Of a DNA stretch of 64,000 nt, positions 16,720 through 25,421 are shown piece by piece. Each line of letters opens with the position of its first letter. The first letter of the stretch is position 1. The DNA comes from Armatimonadota bacterium (GTDB lineage: Bacteria; Armatimonadota; Zipacnadia; JAUWAU01). The notes beneath the pieces were generated by a model. The model saw nothing but the letters and a program-made list of their open reading frames with translations. It was not told where the DNA came from and did not search any database. Both the position numbers and the translations under genes were made by a program. Location of the stretch: NCBI GenBank assembly GCA_030601885.1, contig JAUWAU010000005.1:1-64000 (forward strand). The letters run 5' to 3'.

Positions 16720-19700
16720 ATGATGGTGTTGCTGAGAAGAACTTGCAGTCGCAGAACAGCCAGCCTCGTTGGACTCTTGTTGACGATCCTGATGGCTGCG
16801 CCGTCACGGCTCGCCGCGCAGACGAAGCAGACAGAGGCGTGGCAGCGGGCGCATGCTCCCAACCTCACCATCGAGGTTCGCAAGCGGACCTTCCTCGTGG
16901 GCAAAAAGGCCTTCGTGCGCGTCTCGCTTTACAATCTCCAGGCCGCCTCTCTGGCCGCGTACCCGGTGAAGCTCGATGAGCTCGTTCCGAACGCGAGGAC
17001 GGTCTCGATATCCAGTCCAAACAACAAAGACGGCCTTCCCTATCGGATCAAGCACCTCGACCTCTCCCGGCGGCGTCCGGCGCGTACATGGGCCGTGCGC
17101 CTGAAGAAGACGTACCGCGACTCCTGGCGCAGCCAGGACGCCGAGCTGCCACGCCTGCCCGCCGGCGTGTACGTCATCTCCGCCAGGGCCGGCGGCGTGG
17201 AGCAGCGGACGTGGCTGGCCGTCTCGACCCGCGCCCTGCTGGCGAAGCGTTCCCCCGACAAGATATTCGGCTGGCTCGTGGACGCAAGCACCGGCCGGCC
17301 AGTGGCCGGAGTGCCCGTGGCAGTCTACGACGAGAATGGCCGCGTCGGGACCGTGACCACGGAGCGAGACGGCCGCTTTCGGTACGCACCAAAATCTCCC
17401 TGGGGACACTACTGGCTGGCGACCCAGGCCGGGTCCCCGGCGTTCGTGAAGCCAGCGGCGCCCGGGAAGCCCCGCTCCTACCAGGCCTACGTCTACACCG
17501 ACCGGCCCATCTACCGCCCGGGCCACAACGTGCGCTTCCGCGGCACCATCAGGAAGGTAGAGCGAGTGGGTTACAGTCTTGCCGAGCCCATCGAGACCGT
17601 GAACGTCAATATCAAGACAGACGGCGGCAGCACCGTGTACGATGAGGTGCTGCCGCTCAACGAGTGGGGCACGTTCAGCGGCGAGTTCCAGCTCGCGCCC
17701 GAGCCGCCCCTGGGCGAGTACGAGCTGATCACCACCGTGGGCCGCAAGCCAGAGCAAGAGCGCTTCTATGCACGCTTCGCCGTCGAAGCCTACCGCAAGC
17801 CCGAGTTCGACGTCCGAGTGGACATCCCCAAAACGCACTACCTGTCCGGGGAGACCATTCCCGTGACCATCTCCGCCAAGTACTACTTCGGCAGTCCCGT
17901 GTCCGGCGGCAAGGTCTCCTACAGTGTGGACTTCCACCAGACCGGCCCGCGGATCCCGCCGACGGTGCTGACCGCGGCGGGCCTCGGCAGCGCCGCCGCG
18001 CTGTCCATCGAGGACAGCTTCTCCGGCGAGGGCCGCCTGGACGCCGACGGCAAGCTCCTCGTTGAGGTCAAGACGCGCTACGCGCCGGTTGACCGGCGGA
18101 TGACGGTTCAGGCCACCGTGAGCGAGCTGGCGCTGCGGCCGCGGGAGGGCTCCGGCAGCACCACGATAACGGCCGCGGCGTATCGCATGTCCATCCGCCC
18201 GGAGGGGCAGCAGTACGTCGTCGGCGACACCGTGACGATGCTGGTGGAGACCAAGGACTACGACGACAACCCGGTCGCCGATGACGTGAAGGTGACGCTG
18301 ATCGAGTCCAAGCGCGACCGCGAGGGGCGATACTACGAGGAGAAGCATACGCGGAAGGTCCGCACCGACGAGCACGGCAGTGCCCGCGTGCCGTACAAGG
18401 TGGATCGGCCGGGGCGCTACCGGGTGGAGGCCTGGGCCACCGACGACGAGGGCAACGCCGTGTACGCCTTAACGAGCTTCTACGTGGCGGAGAAGAGGAA
18501 GCTCCGCCGCTGGCCCGCGCTGCGCCTGGAGCCGGACAGGGACTCGTACAAGCCAGGGGATGTGGCCAAGATCCACGCCGAGACGAACATGCTCGGTGCG
18601 TGGGTGCTGGTGACCGTCGAAGGCGAGTTCCTGTACGATGCCGTGGTGCATCGCATCCTGGCCAACGAGTTCGATCTCAAGGTCCCCATCAAGGAGAACT
18701 ACAAGCCCGGCGTTCGCGTGACGGCGAACATCATTCGCCGGGGGGACCGCACGGGTGCGACCGCCAGGCTCAGCGTCCCGCACGATGAGAAGCGGCTCGA
18801 AGTCATCGTGGCGCCGCACAGGGAGACATACGAGCCGGCGCAGACGGCGACGTACACTATCACGACGCGCGACTATCGTGGCCGCGGCGTGCCGGCTGAG
18901 GTGGGCCTCGGCGTCGTGGACCAGGCGCTGTACGCGGTGCGGGAAGACAGGACCCCGTCGCCGTTCGACGTCTTCTGGGGCCGGCGCCCGTCGCCAGTGA
19001 CGACCGACTTCTCCCTCGCGGAGCTGTACCCGGGCGGCGCCTACCAGGAGGTCGCCGGGCGGGCCCTCCATCGCATCACCTTCGCGGGGATGCCCGTGGA
19101 GGGTGAGGAGGAAGCCGAAGAGGTCCGCGTCCGCCGTCGCTTCCTCGACATCGCTTACTGGGGCCCGTCAATCCTGACCGGCGCCGATGGCCGTGCCGAG
19201 ATAAGGTTCGAGCTCCCGGACAACCTGACCACCTGGCGGGCCACCGGGCGGGCTCTAACCAAGGACGCTGCCGCCGGCGAGGGCCGCGAGACGGCGACGG
19301 TGACCTTGCCGCTCCTGGTGCGCCTCGTGCTACCACGGTTCTACGTGGCCGGCGACGAGGCCACGGCGGCGGCCATCGTGCACAACTACACCGAGCAGGA
19401 CCGCGAGGTCAAAGTGACCTTCACCGCCGACGGCGCCGAGGTGCTCGACGAGCCACAGCAGACCATCACGCTCGCCCAGGAGGAGAGCAAGCGCCTCACG
19501 TGGCGCATCAAGGCCATCGGCCCGCAGGCCGCCCGCTTCCTGGTGAGCGCCGACGGCGGAGGCGGCGCGGCCGATGCCATGGAGAGCACGCTGCCCGTGA
19601 TCCCCAACGGCATCAAGAACGTCGCCGCCTATGCCGGCGTCAGCAACGAGGCCGTCTCCGAGACCGTCACGCTGCCGGAGAACGCGATTCCCGACAGCGC

Positions 19701-21228
19701 CCGCCTTGAGATCACCGTCTCGCCCTCGCTCGCCGGGCCCATCTTCGAGGCGCTGGAGTATCTGGAGCGCTATCCGTACGGCTGCGCCGAGCAGACGCTG
19801 GACAGCTTCCTGCCCAACGTGGTCGTCGCCCGCACGCTGGCCAGGCTCAACGTTGACCGGCCCAAGCCGCCCAACCTGGACCGCTACGTGAGCTTCGGGC
19901 TGCAGAAGCTGCTGCGATACCAGCACGACGACGGCGGCTGGCACTGGTGGGAGTTCGACGACAGCGACCCGTACATGAGCGCCTACATCGTATACGGCCT
20001 CAAGATCGCCGACGAGGCCGGGTACGTCGGAGCCGCCAACGCCGTGCGGCGAGGGACCGAGTACCTGCGCCGGGCGCTGCAGGAGGAGGAGCACCGCCAG
20101 GCGCAGGCCTATCTGCTCTGGGCACTCGCGTACGCCGATCGATGGAGCGCCCGGGGCTATCAGGAGGCCGTCTCAATCGCCACGGCCCTGTTCGACCAGC
20201 GCGAGAAGCTCGACGTCTTCAGCCGCGCCAGCCTCGCACTGGCGCTCAACCGACTCTCGGCCAACTCCCGCGCCCGTGACGCCGGGCCTCGGCTGGCCCA
20301 GTCGGCCAAGACGCTTGCCAACGAGCTCGACGCGGCGGCAGTGCGCACCGGCCTGGGCTCACACTGGACGGCCGGCGCGCGCTATGCCTACTCGTGGCTG
20401 GACAACGACGCCGAGGTGACGGCGCAAGTGCTGCGCGTCTTGCTCGATCTGAAGCCCGACAGCGCCAACATCGTCCCGGCCGTGCGCTGGCTGATGACGG
20501 CGCGGAGTGGCAAGTCCTGGCGCTCCACCAAGGACACGGCGGCGGCGGTCCTCGCCCTCACCAAGTACCTGGAGCACGCCGAGGAGCTGCGTCCCGACTA
20601 CACGGCCAGGGTCTTCGTCGGAGACAAACAGGTTGGCGAGGCACAGATGACGCCGCAGAGCGTGTTCGCCGATCCGGTGGTCATCGAGGTGCCCGCGGCC
20701 AGCCTTCGCCTGGGCGACAACCAGCTTCGCATCGAGAAAGACGGCCCCGGTACCATCTACTGGTCGGTCCGGCTGCACTACCTGGTGCCGGCCGAGAAAG
20801 CCCTCCCCGTCGCTGAGGGCATCGCCGTCAAGCGAACCTACCGGGTCCCCGTCGAGAACCCAATTGCAGCCGGCGCCCAACCCCCGGGCGCGGCGGTGCA
20901 GGTGGAGCTGCGGATCGTGGCCGAGGAGAACATGCGGTATGTGCTGCTCGAGGAGCCCATACCCGCCGGCTGTGAGGTCGTGGCCAGCGATGGGCACCCG
21001 TATGGCCAGCCGTGGGATCGCCGCGAGGTGTGGGACAACCGGCTGGTGTTCTTCTTCGACTATCTGCCAAAGGGGGACCACTTCGTGGAGTACGTACTGC
21101 GCACCGAGGCCCCGGGGCAGTACAACATCCTGCCCTCCACGGCCATGCTCATGTACTTCCCCGAGGTCCGGGGTCACAATAGACCTGTACGCATGCGGAT
21201 CCGGGAGCTGGAGGAGGAAGAGGAGTGA
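16720..21228 (+). CDS. Bacterial alpha-2-macroglobulin with intact thioester motif
   Basis: A 1502-residue exported protein. The ATG at 16720 has GGGGAGGA upstream (a second ATG follows at once). A signal peptide ends near RLAAQ. Macroglobulin-type domains run through the first 800 residues (for example YVYTDRPIYRPGHNVRFRG). The A2M core contains YWGPSILTGADGRAEIRFEL, and the thioester motif YPYGCAEQT has Cys at residue 1022 with the Glu-Gln in place. An alpha/alpha-toroid TED domain follows (KLLRYQHDDGGWHWWE). Such proteins are thought to trap proteases covalently in the periplasm or at the surface. The usual partner pbpC (PBP1C) is not adjacent; instead a redoxin overlaps the stop codon by four bases. 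Confidence 0.9.
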   Translation: MMVLLRRTCSRRTASLVGLLLTILMAAPSRLAAQTKQTEAWQRAHAPNLTIEVRKRTFLVGKKAFVRVSLYNLQAASLAAYPVKLDELVPNARTVSISSPNNKDGLPYRIKHLDLSRRRPARTWAVRLKKTYRDSWRSQDAELPRLPAGVYVISARAGGVEQRTWLAVSTRALLAKRSPDKIFGWLVDASTGRPVAGVPVAVYDENGRVGTVTTERDGRFRYAPKSPWGHYWLATQAGSPAFVKPAAPGKPRSYQAYVYTDRPIYRPGHNVRFRGTIRKVERVGYSLAEPIETVNVNIKTDGGSTVYDEVLPLNEWGTFSGEFQLAPEPPLGEYELITTVGRKPEQERFYARFAVEAYRKPEFDVRVDIPKTHYLSGETIPVTISAKYYFGSPVSGGKVSYSVDFHQTGPRIPPTVLTAAGLGSAAALSIEDSFSGEGRLDADGKLLVEVKTRYAPVDRRMTVQATVSELALRPREGSGSTTITAAAYRMSIRPEGQQYVVGDTVTMLVETKDYDDNPVADDVKVTLIESKRDREGRYYEEKHTRKVRTDEHGSARVPYKVDRPGRYRVEAWATDDEGNAVYALTSFYVAEKRKLRRWPALRLEPDRDSYKPGDVAKIHAETNMLGAWVLVTVEGEFLYDAVVHRILANEFDLKVPIKENYKPGVRVTANIIRRGDRTGATARLSVPHDEKRLEVIVAPHRETYEPAQTATYTITTRDYRGRGVPAEVGLGVVDQALYAVREDRTPSPFDVFWGRRPSPVTTDFSLAELYPGGAYQEVAGRALHRITFAGMPVEGEEEAEEVRVRRRFLDIAYWGPSILTGADGRAEIRFELPDNLTTWRATGRALTKDAAAGEGRETATVTLPLLVRLVLPRFYVAGDEATAAAIVHNYTEQDREVKVTFTADGAEVLDEPQQTITLAQEESKRLTWRIKAIGPQAARFLVSADGGGGAADAMESTLPVIPNGIKNVAAYAGVSNEAVSETVTLPENAIPDSARLEITVSPSLAGPIFEALEYLERYPYGCAEQTLDSFLPNVVVARTLARLNVDRPKPPNLDRYVSFGLQKLLRYQHDDGGWHWWEFDDSDPYMSAYIVYGLKIADEAGYVGAANAVRRGTEYLRRALQEEEHRQAQAYLLWALAYADRWSARGYQEAVSIATALFDQREKLDVFSRASLALALNRLSANSRARDAGPRLAQSAKTLANELDAAAVRTGLGSHWTAGARYAYSWLDNDAEVTAQVLRVLLDLKPDSANIVPAVRWLMTARSGKSWRSTKDTAAAVLALTKYLEHAEELRPDYTARVFVGDKQVGEAQMTPQSVFADPVVIEVPAASLRLGDNQLRIEKDGPGTIYWSVRLHYLVPAEKALPVAEGIAVKRTYRVPVENPIAAGAQPPGAAVQVELRIVAEENMRYVLLEEPIPAGCEVVASDGHPYGQPWDRREVWDNRLVFFFDYLPKGDHFVEYVLRTEAPGQYNILPSTAMLMYFPEVRGHNRPVRMRIRELEEEEE

Positions 21229-21800
21229 GCCAGGCGATGGAACGCGGTAGGGGCGACCCGCCGGGTCGCCCCTACGAGGGTGCAGGGGCTATGCTGGCCC
21301 TTTGCTTGTGTCTCACAGCCTCTGTCGCGGCGCAGGAGGTCCGCGAGGGGCCCGCCGTCGGCGACACGGTGCCGAAGTTCACGCTGTTCGACGCCGACGG
21401 CCGCCAGCTCCGGCTGCGGGACATCAAGGAGCCGGTCATCGTGCTCAACCTCTGGGCCTTCTGGTGCGATACCTGGATCGCTCAGTTGCCGCAGCTCCGC
21501 GAGCTGGCTGCCCAGCAGGACCTGCTCAACTTCAGACTCCTTGCCATCAGCGTGGACGGGATGTGGACGGACCAACTGAAGGCGGTCTGCGGCAGCGAGG
21601 GCGCGCCTTTTCCGGTGCTCATTGACCGGCGCAAGCGGCTGTCACGGCAACTGCGCCTCCGGCGCGTTCCCACGATCATCGTCCTCAATCGCGAGCGGAA
21701 GATCACGTACGTCCACGAGGCCTATCCGGGGAATCTTGGGGTCCTCCAGGCTATCCGGGAGGCGGCGAGTGCAAAGGCCGCTCGCGAGGGGACCGATTGA
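21225..21800 (+). CDS. TlpA/redoxin-like protein lacking the second active-site Cys
   Basis: A 191-residue thioredoxin-fold protein: VGDTVPKFTLFDADGRQLRL, then LNLWAFWCDTWIAQLPQL, then RRVPTIIVLNRERKITYVHE with the cis-Pro motif VPT. The active site reads WCDTW where TlpA-type enzymes have WCxxC, so only one Cys is present and classical disulfide exchange is unlikely. The GTG at 21225 overlaps the macroglobulin stop (GTGA) and has GGAGGAAGAGG upstream, implying translational coupling. The signal-peptide-like core (MLALCLCLTASVAA) begins at residue 23, after a REP palindrome read in frame; an internal ATG at 21291 is the alternative start. Confidence 0.75.
   Translation: MSQAMERGRGDPPGRPYEGAGAMLALCLCLTASVAAQEVREGPAVGDTVPKFTLFDADGRQLRLRDIKEPVIVLNLWAFWCDTWIAQLPQLRELAAQQDLLNFRLLAISVDGMWTDQLKAVCGSEGAPFPVLIDRRKRLSRQLRLRRVPTIIVLNRERKITYVHEAYPGNLGVLQAIREAASAKAAREGTD
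21247..21275. repeat. Perfect REP palindrome inside the redoxin N-terminus
   Basis: 13-bp perfect arms GTAGGGGCGACCC/GGGTCGCCCCTAC with a three-base loop. It encodes RGDPPGRPY between the coupled GTG start and the signal-peptide core. Confidence 0.8.
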
Positions 21801-21871
21801 CGCCTGGTCCCCCCGGCTTTCGGGGACGAGAGATATGATGCGGCCGACGGCTCGTCCCCAGACCATAAAGC

Positions 21872-21901
21872 AACGAGGCCCGGACAGGTCCCGGCCTCGT
21901 T
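21872..21901. terminator. Bidirectional hairpin between convergent genes
   Basis: Arms AACGAGGCC/GGCCTCGTT with an 11-base centre that extends the stem with a bulge. It lies between the redoxin (plus) and the STAS gene (minus). In the minus direction it is followed by GCTTTA; the T-run is weak in both directions. Confidence 0.55.
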
Positions 21902-21936
21902 GACGGCACTCGCTCTTGGCCTCTGCGACAGGCCGC

Positions 21937-22722
21937 CTATCCGCCGCCTCGTTCCATCCCCTCCACCACGTACTCCAGCGCGCCGTTCACGTCGTCGAAG
22001 CACTCGATGACTCGCGTCACCCCAGTCGCCTTGAGCAGGGCAGCCGCTGCTGCGCCGCACGGCCGAACCAGGGCGAGCCGACCACCCACCCCTTCGGCCT
22101 TCATCTGACACGCGACGATGGCAGCCGGACTGTCCAGGCGCAAGGTTGACAGTGCGCTCAAGTCCAGCACCACTCCCGACACGCCGGCATCCGCCACCCG
22201 ACCCACCTCTTCCAACAAGCGCGCTCCACCATGTTCCCCGGCGCCAAACGATCCCTCTACCTTCACTACCAATGCCTTCTCCCCCACCTCCCATTTGCTC
22301 AGCCGGCAATCCTCAGCCGCCTCGACCGTCTCCCCCACTTGCTCCACAAGCCCCTCGGCCGCCGCTTCCACCGCGCTCCCCACGGCCTCGTCCAGCGCCC
22401 CATCCTCGGCCTCAGCAAGCTCCCCGGTCAGCTCCTGCCACAGGGCATCCTCCTCTGATGCCACCTCATCCTGCACAGCCATCGGAGCCGACTCTGACTG
22501 TGGTGCCGCGGCTCGCGCGATGGCTGCGACATACTTGTCCCAGTCCTCCTGCTGGCCACCGGCCCCGAAAAAGGACTCGCGAAATGCGGCTTGGGCCAGG
22601 CCGCCCTCCAAAACTGGGGCTATTATTCCCAGCTCCTCGCGCAGTTTGTCCAGGTGCCCACGCCTGCTCAGGCGACCCATCCGCTCTCCGTATACTCGTG
22701 TAAGATGCGAGCTGGCTGTCAT
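21937..22722 (-). CDS. STAS-domain protein with variable N-terminal region
   Basis: A protein of about 261 residues. The C-terminal 110 residues form an anti-sigma-factor-antagonist-type STAS domain: ALVVKVEGSFGAGEHGGARL, then GVVLDLSALSTLRLDSPAAI, then LALVRPCGAAAAALLKATGV. The usual phosphorylatable Ser region reads LSALSTLRLDSPA, so a Ser is present. The N-terminal half is acidic and Ala/Glu-rich with no recognised domain. Two starts are possible: 22722 (CAGGAG upstream) and 22680 (GGAGAG upstream). No anti-sigma factor or kinase lies next to it, so its partner is unknown. Confidence 0.65.
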   Translation of the reverse strand: MTASSHLTRVYGERMGRLSRRGHLDKLREELGIIAPVLEGGLAQAAFRESFFGAGGQQEDWDKYVAAIARAAAPQSESAPMAVQDEVASEEDALWQELTGELAEAEDGALDEAVGSAVEAAAEGLVEQVGETVEAAEDCRLSKWEVGEKALVVKVEGSFGAGEHGGARLLEEVGRVADAGVSGVVLDLSALSTLRLDSPAAIVACQMKAEGVGGRLALVRPCGAAAAALLKATGVTRVIECFDDVNGALEYVVEGMERGGG

Positions 22723-23186
22723 TCCGGGCAAACTCCTGCAGTGTCTGCTGCTCATGCCGGCCTCCATGTGGCCGTCCGCCCGCACTGCTTACATGCCACG
22801 ACATGCCTTTCGCAAATGCAAGAGGGCCCTGACGAGGTTGCAAAACTGTCCGACGTACGGGGCATGGTGGCGCACATCACAGATCGAGGGAGGACCCCGT
22901 CGGTCGTCGGTATCTGGTGGCACAGCCTCACCGGCCGGAGGCTTGCAGGCCTCAGGCGCGGCACTGAGAGTGGCCGCGAGCCAGCGCAACATCCGATCGC
23001 GGAGCTCGTGCGCGATCCCCGCCGCATCGCGCCGGGTGCCTGTGCGGCTTGGGTGCATTCCGCGCCAACCCGTGCACTGCGTACCCCGCTGCCCTGCAGG
23101 AGCCACCGGCGGGCGAGCGGAAACGCCCTCTGGAGGGACGGCGGCGATACGTGGTCCGTCCTCAGGGAACCGCAGGGGGGACAAAC
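22723..23186. other. Gene-free stretch
   Basis: About 460 bases upstream of the STAS gene (minus) and ferredoxin (plus). Overlapping open frames exist on both strands but none has a ribosome site or recognisable similarity. Promoters for both divergent genes should lie here. Confidence 0.4.
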
Positions 23187-23480
23187 ATGCCAACGATCAC
23201 TTTTCAGCCGAGCGAGGTTTCCGGGGAGGTGGACGCGGGCACAACGGTGCTCGACGCGGCGGAGCAGCTTGGCGTCGAGATCCCGAGCGTCTGCGGGGGC
23301 GTCGCCGTCTGTGGGGCGTGCCGAATCGAGGTGCAGGAGGGCGCCGAGAACCTCTCCCCACACACCGACGACGAGGTGGAGTGCCTCGAGGGCTTCGACA
23401 TCGATCCAACGCCGGAGAATCGCCTCGCCTGCCAAGCCCAGGTCAACGGCGACGTGAAGGTGCTCGTGCCGGAGGATTAG
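23187..23480 (+). CDS. [2Fe-2S] ferredoxin, plant/mammalian type
   Basis: A 97-residue protein. Cluster ligands are C36, C42, C45 and C82 in CGGVAVCGAC and LACQAQ, the CX5CX2C...C pattern of 2Fe-2S ferredoxins (ISC/adrenodoxin-like or methyl-accepting type). It begins MPTITFQPS after a GGGGGG ribosome site; the frame is open further upstream but without similarity. It is an electron carrier in the cytosol; the partner enzyme is not adjacent. Confidence 0.85.
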   Translation: MPTITFQPSEVSGEVDAGTTVLDAAEQLGVEIPSVCGGVAVCGACRIEVQEGAENLSPHTDDEVECLEGFDIDPTPENRLACQAQVNGDVKVLVPED

Positions 23481-23591
23481 CCTAAGGGCTGAGTCCAGAC
23501 CGTTGTCGGACGCGTGGTCTCTCGCGCGTTGCCTCGCTGGGGGCGGTGTGCTATAATTCCCGTTCGCGGCCGCCTGCAGGAGGACCGTGTG

Positions 23592-23615
23592 GCACGGCTT
23601 GCTTGCAAGCCGTGC
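23592..23615. repeat. REP palindrome (GCACGGCTTGC type)
   Basis: Perfect 11-bp arms GCACGGCTTGC/GCAAGCCGTGC with a two-base loop, between the ferredoxin and yraN-like genes. Same family as 25343-25364 and 40882-40904 (CACGGG...CCCGTG). Confidence 0.75.
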
Positions 23616-23711
23616 ATCTGTGTGGCAGTGGGAGCACGGGTTGATCCCTGACCCTTCGGTCGGGATGCCGCTTCAGACAGGCACCCCGCCCCACACAGAG
23701 CATCACATCAA

Positions 23712-24095
23712 ATGCTCAAACGCACCAAGCAGACAACCGGGGCCATTGCGGAGGAGCACGCGCAGCGGCTCTTGAAGAAGCGCGGCTATCGGATTCTGGC
23801 CACCAACTTCCGCGCCACCGGTGGGGAGATCGACATCGTCGCCGCCAAAGGTGACTGCATCGTCTTCGCCGAGGTGCGCTCTGCGACAACGGACGAGTTC
23901 GGGAGCCCTCGCGAGTCCGTCGGCCGCACGAAGCAGCGCCGCCTCACCCGCGCCGCAATGTCTTTCCTCAAGTCTCGCCGCCTCAGCAACACCTCCTGGC
24001 GTTTCGATGTGGTGGAAGTGATCTTCGGCCCCGATGGCGAAATAGCTTCCGCCGAGATAATCGAAAACGCCTTCGAGCCCCGCGGGATCTTCTGA
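23712..24095 (+). CDS. yraN: YraN family (UPF0102) endonuclease-like protein
   Basis: A 127-residue protein of normal family length. It shows GAIAEEHAQRLLKKRGYRIL at the N-terminus, then GGEIDIVAAKGDCIVFAEVR with the acidic residues (E39, D41, E54) that match the Holliday-junction-resolvase-like nuclease fold. The family is conserved but poorly characterised. It is flanked by REP palindromes and has no obvious partner gene here. Confidence 0.85.
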   Translation: MLKRTKQTTGAIAEEHAQRLLKKRGYRILATNFRATGGEIDIVAAKGDCIVFAEVRSATTDEFGSPRESVGRTKQRRLTRAAMSFLKSRRLSNTSWRFDVVEVIFGPDGEIASAEIIENAFEPRGIF

Positions 24096-24228
24096 CGAGG
24101 GCAGCAGCCGACGTGCGCCACAGCGGCCCGCCCACAGGTGACCGGCTACAGTGCCACCGCGGCCATGTTGTAGGGCAGGCCCTCCGTCGCCCGCCGGGCT
24201 TTGGTGCCAGAGTAGGAGCTGAACCTGT

Positions 24229-25278
24229 ATGGCAAAGCTGAAAGCAGCCGTCATCGGCTGCGGCGGGATAAGTCGCGCGCATATCAACGCCTGGATGGCC
24301 GATGAGCGGGCCGACCTGGTGTACTGCGTGGACATCGATGAGGAGCGGGCAAGGGAGAAAGCCGAGGTCGTCGGCTGCAAGTGGCATACGGACTACACGG
24401 CCATCCTTGACGAGGTGGACGCCGTTGACATCTGCACGCCGCCGCATCTGCACGCCGAGATGACCGTCGAGGCCGCCCGTCGCGGCAAGCACGTGATGTG
24501 CGAGAAGATCATGGCGCGGAACCTCGACGAGGCCGAGGCCATGATCCGCGAGACCGAGAAGGCCGGAGTCGTCTTCATGGTGGCGTTCGTGCTGCGGTAT
24601 CGGCCGGAGTTCCAGAAGCTGCACGAGATCTGCACGAGCGGGCAGCTCGGGCGCATCCTGCAGGTCTACGAGCAGACCTCCATGCGGCTCGGAAAGGTGG
24701 TCGAATGGCGCAGGGACCCGCTGACGTTCCCCATGGGCTGCTTCCTGTCGCACGGGTGCCACTACGTGGACCAACTGATATGGAACATCGGGCCGATCAC
24801 CGAGGCGTACTCCATGAGCTCGAACTTCGTGCTCGGCGATCAGATCCTCGGCGACGACACCACCGTCGCGACCTTCCGCCACGAGAACGGGGCGCTTTCG
24901 GCATACGTCGAGAGCTGGGCGATAACGCACCCCATCACGCGCATTCGGTTCGACGTCTACGGCAGCGCTGGAAGCGCTCGGCTCGAGTACCATCTCGATG
25001 GCCGCCGCACGGTCGAGGTGAAGAACGAGGACGGGCACGACACTGTATTCGAGTTCGACCCGAGCAAGCAGGAGTACATGGACCCGTTCGGCGGGGCGAA
25101 GGACATGCACGGCCAGATCGCGCACTTCGTGGACTGCATCGCGGAGGGCAAGCAGCCGCTGACCCACGGGCGCGAGGGCATCAAGGCGATGCAGGTGATC
25201 CTGGCCGCGTGCGAGGCCGAGCATTCCGGGAAAGTCGTCCGTATGGATGAGTTCCTCGCGCGACGGCCGGCGGTGTAG
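24229..25278 (+). CDS. Gfo/Idh/MocA family NAD(P)-dependent oxidoreductase
   Basis: A 349-residue cytosolic protein. The N-terminal Rossmann motif is VIGCGGISRAH (residues 8-18), followed by VDAVDICTPPHLHAEM and GKHVMCEKIMARN, where the usual EKP is EKI. The C-terminal alpha/beta domain carries LSHGCHYVDQLIWNIGP, whose His and Asp occupy the usual active-site region. Family members oxidise or reduce sugar and cyclitol hydroxyls. An AGGAG ribosome site lies upstream of the ATG. Substrate is unknown; the glycan-degradation context suggests a released monosaccharide. Confidence 0.85.
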   Translation: MAKLKAAVIGCGGISRAHINAWMADERADLVYCVDIDEERAREKAEVVGCKWHTDYTAILDEVDAVDICTPPHLHAEMTVEAARRGKHVMCEKIMARNLDEAEAMIRETEKAGVVFMVAFVLRYRPEFQKLHEICTSGQLGRILQVYEQTSMRLGKVVEWRRDPLTFPMGCFLSHGCHYVDQLIWNIGPITEAYSMSSNFVLGDQILGDDTTVATFRHENGALSAYVESWAITHPITRIRFDVYGSAGSARLEYHLDGRRTVEVKNEDGHDTVFEFDPSKQEYMDPFGGAKDMHGQIAHFVDCIAEGKQPLTHGREGIKAMQVILAACEAEHSGKVVRMDEFLARRPAV

Positions 25279-25297
25279 GCCACAAGGCTGCGGTGTG

Positions 25298-25364
25298 GCA
25301 CAGGCTGCTCGCCAACCTGTGCTGCTTCGGCGAACGGAGGCTCACGGGTAGCAAGCTACCCGTG
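25298..25364. repeat. Two REP palindromes
   Basis: Arms GCACAGG/CCTGTGC (25298-25322) followed by perfect CACGGGTAGC/GCTACCCGTG with a two-base loop (25343-25364), in the gap before the M16 peptidase gene. Confidence 0.7.
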
Positions 25365-25421
25365 GCACCCGACTTACTGCTGTGAAAGGCACTCGAGCGC
25401 GGAAGCGGAGGCGAACATGAG

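Noticed and set aside
16804..18375. 523-codon minus-strand frame opposite the macroglobulin
   Set aside because: Shadow ORF; no motifs or ribosome site.
22789..23193. 134-codon minus-strand frame between the STAS and ferredoxin genes
   Set aside because: Starts at a TTG with no ribosome site and has no recognisable similarity; a second overlapping frame is equally open.
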